This document shows, one piece after another, positions 9,184 through 17,430 of a stretch of 64,000 bases of DNA (positions within the stretch are counted from its first letter, which is position 1; each line of letters opens with the position of its first letter). The notes under the pieces were generated by a model. The model ran no database searches. It was not told the origin of the DNA and saw only the letters and a program-made list of their open reading frames with translations. The DNA comes from an uncultured Selenomonadaceae bacterium. Its GTDB lineage: Bacteria; Bacillota; Negativicutes; Selenomonadales; Selenomonadaceae. The position numbers and the translations under genes are program-made. Location of the stretch: positions 1-64,000 of the forward strand of contig CACYXR010000024.1 in NCBI GenBank assembly GCA_902778455.1, in the 5' to 3' direction.

Positions 9184-10269
9184 TTACTCTTCCGCGTTCT
9201 CTTCCAATTCTTTCGCCGCTTTCGTGATGCTCAACGAAATGCGCTTGCGCGCCGTATCAATGCGGAGAATCTTGACCTTCACCACATCGCCCGTATGCAC
9301 GGCCTCATCCGCCCGCGCGATACGCTTGTCGGAAAGCTCGCCCATCGGAATCAGGCCGTCGAATCCCGGCTCGATTTCCATAAACGCGCCAAAGTCCGTC
9401 AGCTTGATGACCTTGCCTTCAATAATCTGTCCTTCCTCATACCGAGCCGCTCGCTCGAACCACGGATTGGGCAGCGTATCCTTGACGCTGAGCGAAATCC
9501 GATGCTGCTCCTGATCGACATTCTTGACAAAAACGTCCAGCTCCTGACCGACCTTCAACACATCGGACGGATGCTTAACCCGATCCCAGGCGAGATCAGA
9601 AATATGCGCGAGGCCGTCCACGCCGCCGACATCGATAAACGCACCGTAATCGACGATACGCTTGACCGTTCCCTTGACTGTCTGACCTGCTTCCAGCGTG
9701 GAAAAGACGCGCTCCTGCGCTTCTTCGCGTTCCTGCGTCAAAAGTTCTTTGCGGGAAAGCACAAGCTTATGATTGGGAGCGTCAAACTCAATCGGCAACG
9801 CCTCAAATACTTTTCCTTCAAAGGACGAAAGATCCTGTACATAATGCAGCCCCACATGGGACGCCGGGATAAATCCGCGAAGTCCCTGCACGCCGACCGA
9901 AAGGCCGCCTTTGATCGCTTTCAAAACCGTAACTTCCAGCGGTTCTTTTTTCTCGACACAGCCTTCGAGCTTCTTCCATGACTCTTCCTGATCGGCTTTC
10001 AGCTTCGAGAGTGTGTAGCCGTACTCGCCGCCTTTGGACACCACATAGACGTTTATTACGTCGCCGACCTTGACGACGTCTTCCGCTGAATCCGGCTCGG
10101 GATAGGCAAGCTCCTTCTTAAGTATAGGAACGTCATTTTTCGCGCCGATGGAGACCAACGCCTGTCCGTGCTCCACCTGCTCCACCGTCGCCTGGACGAC
10201 AGTGCGCTCCTGAATATCCTGCAGGCTCTCCGCCAGCAGGGCTTCCATGTTTTCGTTTACATCTGACAC
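9184..10269 (-). CDS. rpsA: Ribosomal protein S1-like RNA-binding protein (four S1 domains)
   Basis: Four S1 (OB-fold) RNA-binding repeats follow one another. The first two are diverged; the last two are canonical (VKGTVKRIVDYGAFIDVGG and IEGKVIKLTDFGAFMEIEP). Firmicutes-type S1 proteins help bind mRNA and often have four domains, against six in E. coli. I place the start at GTG 10269, giving 361 residues. A GGGAG site lies 11 bases upstream, inside the end of ispH, so the two genes overlap by 13 bases. ATG 10248 would be a shorter option without a ribosome site. It is coupled to ispH, as in many Clostridia, where the two can be fused. Confidence 0.88.
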   Translation of the reverse strand: MSDVNENMEALLAESLQDIQERTVVQATVEQVEHGQALVSIGAKNDVPILKKELAYPEPDSAEDVVKVGDVINVYVVSKGGEYGYTLSKLKADQEESWKKLEGCVEKKEPLEVTVLKAIKGGLSVGVQGLRGFIPASHVGLHYVQDLSSFEGKVFEALPIEFDAPNHKLVLSRKELLTQEREEAQERVFSTLEAGQTVKGTVKRIVDYGAFIDVGGVDGLAHISDLAWDRVKHPSDVLKVGQELDVFVKNVDQEQHRISLSVKDTLPNPWFERAARYEEGQIIEGKVIKLTDFGAFMEIEPGFDGLIPMGELSDKRIARADEAVHTGDVVKVKILRIDTARKRISLSITKAAKELEENAEE

Positions 10270-11081
10270 TTTTGATATACCTCCCTGATGATCCAGTCCG
10301 GAGTCGAGGCCCCAGCTGTGATCCCGATTTTCTTGATATTGTGAAACCATGCGTCCTCCATTTCGGACGCCGTTTCAATATGATGAACAACGGTCTTTTC
10401 CGCGCAAATCTGCGCAAGACGCGTAGTGTTCGCACTGTTCTTCCCGCCGATAACCAGCATCATGTCCACATCTGCCGCAAGAGCAAGCGCGGCAGACTGT
10501 CTTTGATCGGTAGCTGTGCAAATCGTTCGGATAATCCGTATATCGTTGGATTTTGGAATCAGTCTCGCGGCAATCTCCTGAAATCGCGTGCCGGAAAAAG
10601 TCGTCTGAGCGACAATGCCCAACTTCAGATAATTCGGAAGCGCTTCCGCCTCTTCCTCCGTCTCCACAACAGCGGCATTTCCGCCTGCCCATTCCAAAAT
10701 GCTTTTGACTTCCGGATGCTTTTTCTCGCCGATAATGACGACGTCAAATCCATCCTCCGCCAATCGATGCGCCGCCATCTGCGCTTTCTTGACATGGGGG
10801 CAGGTCGCGTCCACCACCTTGATAGGCCGCGCGTTCGCTGCCTCATAAACCGCAGGCCCGACGCCATGGGAACGAATGATAAGCGTCCCCCCGTCCGGCA
10901 CCTCATCCAGCGAATCCACCGAGCCTACGCCCTCTTCTTCGAGGCGTGCAACCATTTGCGGATTGTGAATAATCGGCCCGAGCGTGGAAGCGTTTTTCTC
11001 CGCCGCACTGTCCCGCGCAAGCCGGATCGCACGCTTGACACCATAACAAAAGCCGAGATAATCCGCTAAAATCACTTCCAT
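10257..11081 (-). CDS. ispH: 4-hydroxy-3-methylbut-2-enyl diphosphate reductase IspH
   Basis: IspH performs the last step of the MEP pathway, reducing HMBPP to IPP and DMAPP with a [4Fe-4S] cluster. The three cluster cysteines are in GFCYGVKRAI (residue 12), VDATCPHVKKAQ and IRTICTATDQRQ. The glutamate/threonine motif TTFSGTRF and the SANTTRL block are also present. Length (274) is normal. It lies between plsC and rpsA in the classic cmk-plsC-ispH-rpsA order. Confidence 0.96.
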   Translation of the reverse strand: MEVILADYLGFCYGVKRAIRLARDSAAEKNASTLGPIIHNPQMVARLEEEGVGSVDSLDEVPDGGTLIIRSHGVGPAVYEAANARPIKVVDATCPHVKKAQMAAHRLAEDGFDVVIIGEKKHPEVKSILEWAGGNAAVVETEEEAEALPNYLKLGIVAQTTFSGTRFQEIAARLIPKSNDIRIIRTICTATDQRQSAALALAADVDMMLVIGGKNSANTTRLAQICAEKTVVHHIETASEMEDAWFHNIKKIGITAGASTPDWIIREVYQKCQM

Positions 11082-11171
11082 AAGATTACCACATCACCCA
11101 GCCTTTTACAAGCTATTTTAGAGTATACCACAAATTTATCAGTTTTTGCCATAACTTTTTTGAAAAATGAG

Positions 11172-11216
11172 GAAAAATCTGCGGGGCCGTTGCATCAGCA
11201 TTTGCGACAGCCCCGC
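11172..11216 (-). terminator. Terminator behind plsC
   Basis: On the minus strand a long stem begins with seven GC-rich pairs (GCGGGGC/GCCCCGC), extends with mixed pairs to a small loop, and is followed by ATTTTTCC. It lies between plsC and ispH and may separate the two transcripts. Confidence 0.75.
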
Positions 11217-11229
11217 TTCTCCATTCCTT

Positions 11230-11808
11230 CTATTCTTTTTCGTACATTTTTTTCATTTTAATAACTTCTTCGCGAATTTTTTTTGAGAATTCATCCAGCG
11301 TCTCCCGGTTTGCCTTTCCCTCGAAGGTCATCGGCTCGCCGTAAATTACCCTGAGTTTTTTCATTTTGTCCGTTCCCAGTATGGCCGCCGGTACGACAGG
11401 TGCGCCGCTCATCGACGCCAGCAACGCAACGCCTGCGCCAAAATTATGCACTTCTCCGTCCTTGCTTCTCGTTCCTTCGGGAAAGATGCCGACGCATCGG
11501 CCCGCACGCAGTTCCTTGACCGCCGCCTTGACCGCCGACCTATCCGCCGCGCCGCGGCGCACCGGAAACGCGAACAGCCAGCGGATGACCGTGCCGAAAA
11601 TCGGAATCTCGAAAAGCTCCTGCTTCGCCATATAGCTGACGGGACGCTGCAAAAAACTGGCAAGGAACGGCGGGTCCCAGTTGCTCATGTGGTTCGCCGC
11701 CACGATTACGCCGCCCTCCGGCGGCAAATGCTCCGCCCCGTAATCTTTTGCGCCGAGCAGACGGAAAAATGCGGGGAAGATCACGTGAAGAATCCGATAC
11801 AGTATCAT
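11230..11808 (-). CDS. plsC: 1-acyl-sn-glycerol-3-phosphate acyltransferase
   Basis: PlsC makes phosphatidic acid from lysophosphatidic acid at the inner membrane. The catalytic HX4D motif is NHMSNWDPP near residue 40, and the substrate motif FPEGTRSKDG is near 113. An N-terminal hydrophobic segment anchors it. The gene is short (192 aa), typical for bacterial PlsC. It follows cmk with a seven-base gap, the usual neighbourhood in this phylum. Confidence 0.94.
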   Translation of the reverse strand: MILYRILHVIFPAFFRLLGAKDYGAEHLPPEGGVIVAANHMSNWDPPFLASFLQRPVSYMAKQELFEIPIFGTVIRWLFAFPVRRGAADRSAVKAAVKELRAGRCVGIFPEGTRSKDGEVHNFGAGVALLASMSGAPVVPAAILGTDKMKKLRVIYGEPMTFEGKANRETLDEFSKKIREEVIKMKKMYEKE

Positions 11809-11814
11809 CGCCCG

Positions 11815-12468
11815 TCACCCGCACAATTCCATGACCTGCGCAACGACCTCTTCGATCGTCATGCCCGTCGTATCCAAAAGCGTTGCTTCCGGCACGCGTA
11901 CCAGCGGTGAAATTGCGCGCTCACTGTCCGCCTTGTCCCGAGCGGCGATTTCTGCGGCCAGTTTTTCCATCGGCTCGTCATAGCCTTTCGCTTTCATTTC
12001 CTTCCAGCGGCGGAGCGCACGCTCCTCGATGGATGCGGTCAAAAAGATTTTCACGTCGGCGTTTGGCAGCACGTTCGAAGCGATGTCGCGCCCGTCCATG
12101 ACGACGCCGCCGTCTTTTGCCATCCCCCGCTGCAACTCCACCATTTTCGAGCGCACCGGACCGAGCTGCGCCACCTTGGAAACCAGCGCCGTGACTTCTG
12201 GCGTTCGGATTGCCTCCGTCACATCCGTATCATCCGCAAACACACGAACGGCATCGCCGACGATGCGCAGACGCACATCAAGTTTTTCCGCCGTGCGAAT
12301 GATTGCCTCGTCCGTCGTCTCCACACCCGTATCGAGCACCTTCCACGCCACCGCGCGATACATCGCGCCCGTGTCGATATAGATATAGCCAAGCTTTTCG
12401 GCGACGAGCTTCGCAATCGTGCTCTTGCCCGCGCCCGCCGGCCCGTCGATTGCCACCGTTTTTTTCAT
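11815..12468 (-). CDS. cmk: Cytidylate kinase
   Basis: Cmk phosphorylates CMP and dCMP with ATP. The P-loop GPAGAGKST is near residue 9, and the CMP-binding segment with YIDTGAMYRAV and the MDGRDIA motif are present. ATG 12468 (217 aa) is chosen because GGAGG lies eight bases upstream. It precedes plsC directly. Confidence 0.95.
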   Translation of the reverse strand: MKKTVAIDGPAGAGKSTIAKLVAEKLGYIYIDTGAMYRAVAWKVLDTGVETTDEAIIRTAEKLDVRLRIVGDAVRVFADDTDVTEAIRTPEVTALVSKVAQLGPVRSKMVELQRGMAKDGGVVMDGRDIASNVLPNADVKIFLTASIEERALRRWKEMKAKGYDEPMEKLAAEIAARDKADSERAISPLVRVPEATLLDTTGMTIEEVVAQVMELCG

Positions 12469-12584
12469 AATGCGTTCCTCCAAAAAGAAATATCCATTTT
12501 ATAACAAAGCGTTTAACGCAAACGTAACTTTCAGAACCTCACCCACCGCTGGCGCGGTCCCCCTTACGAGGAGGACTATGTACG

Positions 12585-13895
12585 TCAGTATTGCAAATTC
12601 TTCAAAGTTTTATAAAACGTCGGATACGAAATGTCCACGCACTCCGGATTTTCGATTGTCACGCCGTCTCCTGCCGCGCCCGCTATCGCCAGCGACATGG
12701 CCATTCGGTGGTCGTCGTAGGAGAAGCATTCCGCGTGGCGGATTTTTTTTGCGCCGCCGTGGATTACGAGACCGTCCTCCGATTCCTCGACGCAGGGCGC
12801 GAGCTTATTGTATTCGACGGCAACGGCGTGCAGCCGATCCGTTTCCTTGACGCGAAGCTCTCCCGCGTCCGAGATCACCGTATCGCCATCGGCGAAAAGC
12901 GCCGCCACCGCAAGAATCGGTATTTCGTCAATCAATCGGGGAATGATTGCGCCGCCGAAGGAAACGCCGCGGAGTTTTGCCGAACGGACACGAATGTCTG
13001 CCATCGGCTCGCCGCCGCTCTCCTTTTCGTTCAGGAGCTCGATATCCGCGCCCATGTCCCGCAGAACGTCAAGCACGCCGGTACGCGTCGGATTGACGCC
13101 GACGCCTTTCAGCAGAAGGTCGCTGCCTTCGATGATTGAAGCCGCGACGAGCCAGAAGGCCGCCGAGCTGATGTCCCCCGGCACCTCGATGGATTCCGGC
13201 GCGGAAAGCTTTTTCACCGCGCGGCAGGAGACACGGTTTCCGTCCTGCCGGATCTCCGCGCCGAAAGCGCGAAGCATTCTTTCCGTATGGTCACGGGAGG
13301 GAAACGGCTCGATGACTGTCGTTTCACCTTCGGCTCGAAGCCCCGCAAGCAGGATTGCCGATTTCACCTGTGCGCTGGCCATCGGCATCTTGTATTCGAT
13401 CCCCTGCAGCTTTTTTTCGGCGGGCAGGATCGTGATCGGCAGATATTTCCCGCCCGCGCGGCCCGCAATACGGGCGCCCATACGCGAAAGCGGCTCTATC
13501 ACGCGTCCCATCGGGCGACGGTAAAGCGCCGCGTCCCCGGTGAACGTCGAAAGGAACGGCTGCGGCGCAAGCAGTCCCATCATCAGCCGAAGCATCGTAC
13601 CGGAATCCCCCGCGTCGAGAATCCCCTGCGGCTCGATCAATCCGTCAAACCCGTCCCCCGTGACGTCCAATGTAGTATCGTCCGTCCACCGCACGGAAAC
13701 CCCCAGCATCTCCATCGCCGCCGCCGTCGAAAGGCAATCCGCCGCATGCAAATAATTCGTAATATGCACCGGTTTATCGCAAAGTCCCGCCAACATCACG
13801 CTCCGATGGGAAACGGACTTGTCGCCGGGAATCTCGATCTCGCCATGCAATCCGCTGACAACCCGCGTAATCTCTTTTTTATTTCTTTGTTTCAT
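12585..13895 (-). CDS. aroA: 3-phosphoshikimate 1-carboxyvinyltransferase (EPSP synthase)
   Basis: AroA joins PEP to shikimate-3-phosphate in chorismate synthesis. The N-terminal lysine motif GDKSVSHRSVMLAGL, the LDAGDSGTMLRL motif and the C-terminal KETDRL and DDHRMAMSLA blocks are all present. I chose ATG 13895 because GGAGAG lies seven bases upstream. The gene sits between a flavoprotein gene and cmk on the same strand. No other shikimate gene is in the window. Confidence 0.95.
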   Translation of the reverse strand: MKQRNKKEITRVVSGLHGEIEIPGDKSVSHRSVMLAGLCDKPVHITNYLHAADCLSTAAAMEMLGVSVRWTDDTTLDVTGDGFDGLIEPQGILDAGDSGTMLRLMMGLLAPQPFLSTFTGDAALYRRPMGRVIEPLSRMGARIAGRAGGKYLPITILPAEKKLQGIEYKMPMASAQVKSAILLAGLRAEGETTVIEPFPSRDHTERMLRAFGAEIRQDGNRVSCRAVKKLSAPESIEVPGDISSAAFWLVAASIIEGSDLLLKGVGVNPTRTGVLDVLRDMGADIELLNEKESGGEPMADIRVRSAKLRGVSFGGAIIPRLIDEIPILAVAALFADGDTVISDAGELRVKETDRLHAVAVEYNKLAPCVEESEDGLVIHGGAKKIRHAECFSYDDHRMAMSLAIAGAAGDGVTIENPECVDISYPTFYKTLKNLQY

Positions 13896-13913
13896 CAAAT
13901 TTCTCTCCACACT

Positions 13914-15170
13914 TCACTCTTCACTCTGTTTTGCAGCCCACGTCCCTGCCGCTGCGCCCATGGAAAACGCCGCCTGCAGATTGTAGCCGCCCGTAAATCC
14001 GTCCACGTCGGCTACCTCGCCGACAAAATACAATCCCTTCACAAATTTCGATTCCATCGTTTTCGGATTCAGTTCTTTGACCGAAACGCCGCCCGCCGTC
14101 ACTATCGCCTCATCGATCGGTCTGGTACGGGTAATCGTAAGCGGCAGATGCTTCAATTTTTCCACGATACGAAGCCGTTCCGTCCGCGTAATCTGATGCA
14201 CCGGCTTTTCCTCGTCTATATAGGCAAGATCGAGCACCGGCGCAATCAGCCGCGCAGGCAAAAGGTCGACCATCGCGTTTTTCACCTGCTTGTTCTTGTA
14301 CTGCTCAAAATCGCGCTGCACACGCTTTTCCAGCGTATCCTCGTCCAGCGCGGGCTTCAGGTCGATTTCCGCCGCAATATATTCGTGTGTCCGCAGATAC
14401 ATCGCCGCCGCACGGGAAAGCGTAAGAACAATCGGTCCGGTGACGCCGAAATGCGTGAACATCATTTCGCCGAAAGCCTCGCCGATTTTTTCCGACGGCT
14501 CAACCTCCGAGAACAGACGGAATCGGACGTTCTTCAGCGAAAGCCCTGTAAGCTCCCACGGCCATTCCTCCTCTGTCTCCAGTGGAACGAGCGCAGGCGT
14601 CGGCGGCTCTATCGTATGCCCGACGGCCTCGGCCATGCGGAAGCCGTCGCCCGTAGAACCTGTGCGCGGATAGGACGCGCCGCCCGTCGCGACGATTACC
14701 GCGGCCGCAAAAATCTCCTCCCCCGACGAGAGCCGCACGCCCCGCACGCGTCCATCCTCCGTCAGCATATCTCGTACCGTCGCATGAAGCCTAACCGTGA
14801 CGTTCAGCTCATGGAGCCGATGCAGGAGCGCGTCCACCGCGTCAGACGCCTTGGAACTGGCAGGGAATACACGCCCGCCTCTCTCCGTGACTGTCGGTAC
14901 GCCCGCGTTTTCAAAAAAAGCGATGACGTCCTCATTGTCAAAAAAACGGATCGCGCTGTTCAGGAACGCGCCGTTGCCGGGAATATTCTTTATAATCTCG
15001 GACACGGGCGCCGCGTTCGTCATGTTGCAGCGCCCCTTGCCCGTGATTGCCATTTTCCTGCCGACACGTTCCATCTTTTCCAGCAGCGTGACCGACGCGC
15101 CGTTTTCCGACGCCTTGATTGCCGCCATCATGCCGGCAGGACCCGCACCGACTACAAGAATCTTACCCAT
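13914..15170 (-). CDS. HI0933/YhiN-family FAD-dependent flavoprotein
   Basis: A 418-residue flavoprotein of the HI0933 family with N-terminal dinucleotide fold GAGPAGMMAAIKASENG, the family signature GRKMAITGKGRCNMTN, and C-terminal GEVADVDGFTGGYNLQAAFSMG. Family members bind FAD and are predicted NAD(P)H-dependent oxidoreductases, but the physiological reaction is not established. It sits between rluB and aroA with short gaps and is probably cotranscribed with them. Confidence 0.9.
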   Translation of the reverse strand: MGKILVVGAGPAGMMAAIKASENGASVTLLEKMERVGRKMAITGKGRCNMTNAAPVSEIIKNIPGNGAFLNSAIRFFDNEDVIAFFENAGVPTVTERGGRVFPASSKASDAVDALLHRLHELNVTVRLHATVRDMLTEDGRVRGVRLSSGEEIFAAAVIVATGGASYPRTGSTGDGFRMAEAVGHTIEPPTPALVPLETEEEWPWELTGLSLKNVRFRLFSEVEPSEKIGEAFGEMMFTHFGVTGPIVLTLSRAAAMYLRTHEYIAAEIDLKPALDEDTLEKRVQRDFEQYKNKQVKNAMVDLLPARLIAPVLDLAYIDEEKPVHQITRTERLRIVEKLKHLPLTITRTRPIDEAIVTAGGVSVKELNPKTMESKFVKGLYFVGEVADVDGFTGGYNLQAAFSMGAAAGTWAAKQSEE

Positions 15171-15172
15171 GT

Positions 15173-15922
15173 TCAGCCCTTCCGCTTTCCGCAGCGCATG
15201 GGCAGATTCGCAAGCTCATACAGATACTCGACTTCGTCCGCTGATAATGCGCGATGTTCGCCTCGTTTCACACCGGAAAGGCTCAGTCCGGCAAATTCCG
15301 TCCGTTTCAACGCCTGTACGGAATGACCGACCGCTTTGCACATCCGCCGCACCTGACGGTTTTTCCCCTCGTGGATAGATATTTCCAGCTTTGTCCGCCC
15401 GCTTTTCTGATCCCAATCAAGTACGCGCACCTTCGCCGGAGCCGTGACGCCGTCCTCCAACGTTACTCCGTTTTTCAGCGTTTGTAGTTCCGACTTCTCC
15501 AATCTACCCTCAACCTGGGCGATATAGGTTTTCCAGATTTCCCGCGCCGGGTGCAGCAGGCCGTTCATCAATTCGCCGTCGTTCGTCAGAAGCAGAAGCC
15601 CTTCCGTACCGTTGTCCAGGCGCCCCACCGGATAAATGCGCGCGTCAACCTCCGGCAGCAAATCGAGCACCGTCTTCCGCCCGCGGTCATCCTTCGCCGT
15701 CGAAATGTATCCTTTCGGCTTGTTCAGCAGAAAATAGACGTGTTCTTCCGCCTTGCCGATCGGCTCACCGTCCACGCAAATCGTCTGCGAGTTCACATCC
15801 GCCTGTGTGCCGAGAGACGCCACGACGCCGTCCACCGTCACACGTCCTTCCTCGATCATTTTCTCTGCCGCGCGACGGGATGCAATGCCCGCCTGACTGA
15901 TGATCTTCTGCAACCGTTCCAT
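15173..15922 (-). CDS. rluB: rRNA pseudouridine synthase RluB-like
   Basis: An S4 RNA-binding domain (residues 1-60: MERLQKIISQAGIASRRAAE) is followed by a RsuA/RluB-type catalytic domain with the GRLDNGTEGLLLLTNDGEL motif that holds the catalytic aspartate. It probably makes pseudouridine in 23S rRNA helix 89. RsuA/RluE-type relatives cannot be fully excluded. The two-base gap to the flavoprotein suggests one transcript. Confidence 0.9.
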   Translation of the reverse strand: MERLQKIISQAGIASRRAAEKMIEEGRVTVDGVVASLGTQADVNSQTICVDGEPIGKAEEHVYFLLNKPKGYISTAKDDRGRKTVLDLLPEVDARIYPVGRLDNGTEGLLLLTNDGELMNGLLHPAREIWKTYIAQVEGRLEKSELQTLKNGVTLEDGVTAPAKVRVLDWDQKSGRTKLEISIHEGKNRQVRRMCKAVGHSVQALKRTEFAGLSLSGVKRGEHRALSADEVEYLYELANLPMRCGKRKG

Positions 15923-15941
15923 GAAGTCCTCTTTTCAAAAT

Positions 15942-17207
15942 CTATGTAAACAACGAAGTAATCCTGTGCCAGAACCTTGCCAGGCCTCCCAGGAAAGAAT
16001 TTTCCCTTCCCACATGGCTTTCCGCCGTCAGCGGGACGCTGGCAACTTTTTGGCCCTTATAATAATATACGGCTTCGCCTGCTTTTTCGCCCCGCCGCAC
16101 CGGCGCTTCCAGCGAATTCGGCGCCTTGATTTCCCGCCGGTAGGCTGACGCATCCCCGTTGGGAACGGGAAGGCGAAGCTCCTTTTCCGCCACCAGAGCG
16201 ACCGTTTGTTCCTTGCCGCCTGCGACGGCAACAGTCGCCAACTTCTCCCCTTTTTTCACGAACTCTCGCGCCTCGATATGACGAAAGCCGTAATCGAGCA
16301 TCGCTATCGAATCGTTCCACATATAAATGCCGTCGAGCACAACTGCAATCAACTGCACTCCGTCCCGCTCCGCAGCCGTCACGACACAACGCCCCGACGC
16401 GTCCGTGTAGCCGGTCTTGACGCCGTTCGCTCCCGGATAGATCCAAAGCAGCATATTCTCGTTTTCCAGTTCACGGGAAAAGGGCGGCTTCACCAAAGGC
16501 ACACGCCGTTCTTTCGTTGAGACGATTTTGCGGAACACGCTGTTCTTATACCCGTAGGCCGTAATCAACGCCAAGTCATGCGCCGTCGTGTAATGGCGCG
16601 GGTCGTGAAGCCCGCAGGAATTGGTGAAGCGTGTATTTTTCGCGCCGATTTCCTGCGCTTTTTCCGTCATGCGCCTGGCAAACTTCTGTACGCTGCCCGC
16701 CACATGCTCCGCGACGGCGGCGGCGGCGTCGTTGCCCGAAACGAGCATCATGCCGTAAAGAAGATCCTCCAGACGATACCGCTCACCATACTCCAGCCAC
16801 ATCGTCGAGCCTTCCATGTCCGCGGCAGCAGCGCTGATTTTCACCGCGTCGTCCAAGCTGACTTTATCTGATTCCAGCGCCGTAATCAGCGACATGATTT
16901 TCGTAGTGCTCGCCGGATAGCGTCGCTCGTCCATGCACCGCTGATAAAGCACCTCACCCGTCAGCGCGTCCATGACCACCGCCGAACGCGCGGTCACATG
17001 CGGTAAAGCGTCTCCCGGCGGGATATAGACCGGAGGATCCTCCGGCTCTCCGCCTGTTTGATGTTGTTGCCCCCCTGTCTGAGGCTGTCCTGATTCCATC
17101 TGAACAGACACAGCGCTTTCGTCGGCTTCTTCCCATGCCGCAAGAACCGGAGAGAAACTAAAAGCAAGCATGACTGCCGCGCCCAGTAACGCCGTTTTCC
17201 TTCTCAA
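15942..17207 (-). CDS. dacF: D-alanyl-D-alanine carboxypeptidase (DacF-like)
   Basis: A penicillin-binding protein that trims the terminal D-Ala of peptidoglycan stem peptides. A signal peptide (about 23 residues, ending LAAWEE) leads into a serine peptidase S11 domain with STTK (SxxK), SGN and KTG motifs, each at the expected spacing. The end has a PBP5-type C-terminal domain and an amphipathic tail. A proline/glutamine-rich linker follows the signal. It overlaps the small DUF2007-like gene by four bases. Confidence 0.93.
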   Translation of the reverse strand: MRRKTALLGAAVMLAFSFSPVLAAWEEADESAVSVQMESGQPQTGGQQHQTGGEPEDPPVYIPPGDALPHVTARSAVVMDALTGEVLYQRCMDERRYPASTTKIMSLITALESDKVSLDDAVKISAAAADMEGSTMWLEYGERYRLEDLLYGMMLVSGNDAAAAVAEHVAGSVQKFARRMTEKAQEIGAKNTRFTNSCGLHDPRHYTTAHDLALITAYGYKNSVFRKIVSTKERRVPLVKPPFSRELENENMLLWIYPGANGVKTGYTDASGRCVVTAAERDGVQLIAVVLDGIYMWNDSIAMLDYGFRHIEAREFVKKGEKLATVAVAGGKEQTVALVAEKELRLPVPNGDASAYRREIKAPNSLEAPVRRGEKAGEAVYYYKGQKVASVPLTAESHVGRENSFLGGLARFWHRITSLFT

Positions 17208-17398
17208 AATTCAGCGCCCATATTGGAAATCACCGACTGCGCGTCTTCCGCCTCCGCCTCTGGGACCTGTATCTCAAAGGCCGAATCCTCCTCGCAGGAA
17301 ACAGACTTGACCCGCGCGAGAAAGCCTTCTTCTGTCAACAAGCCGCACAGCTTGTCCGCCTGCGCCTGATCCGCGACGATATAAATCGCCTTCCACAT
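17204..17398 (-). CDS. Small DUF2007-like protein (64 aa)
   Basis: A 64-residue protein resembling the DUF2007 family (putative signal-transducing proteins): N-terminal MWKAIYIVADQAQADKLCGL and the typical IQVPEAEAEDAQ region. ATG 17398 has GGAGGG six bases upstream. It overlaps dacF by four bases and follows dnaE closely, so it may be cotranscribed with both. The function is unknown. Confidence 0.75.
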   Translation of the reverse strand: MWKAIYIVADQAQADKLCGLLTEEGFLARVKSVSCEEDSAFEIQVPEAEAEDAQSVISNMGAEF

Positions 17399-17430
17399 GT
17401 TTTTCCCTCCATTGATAACTGACAAATACC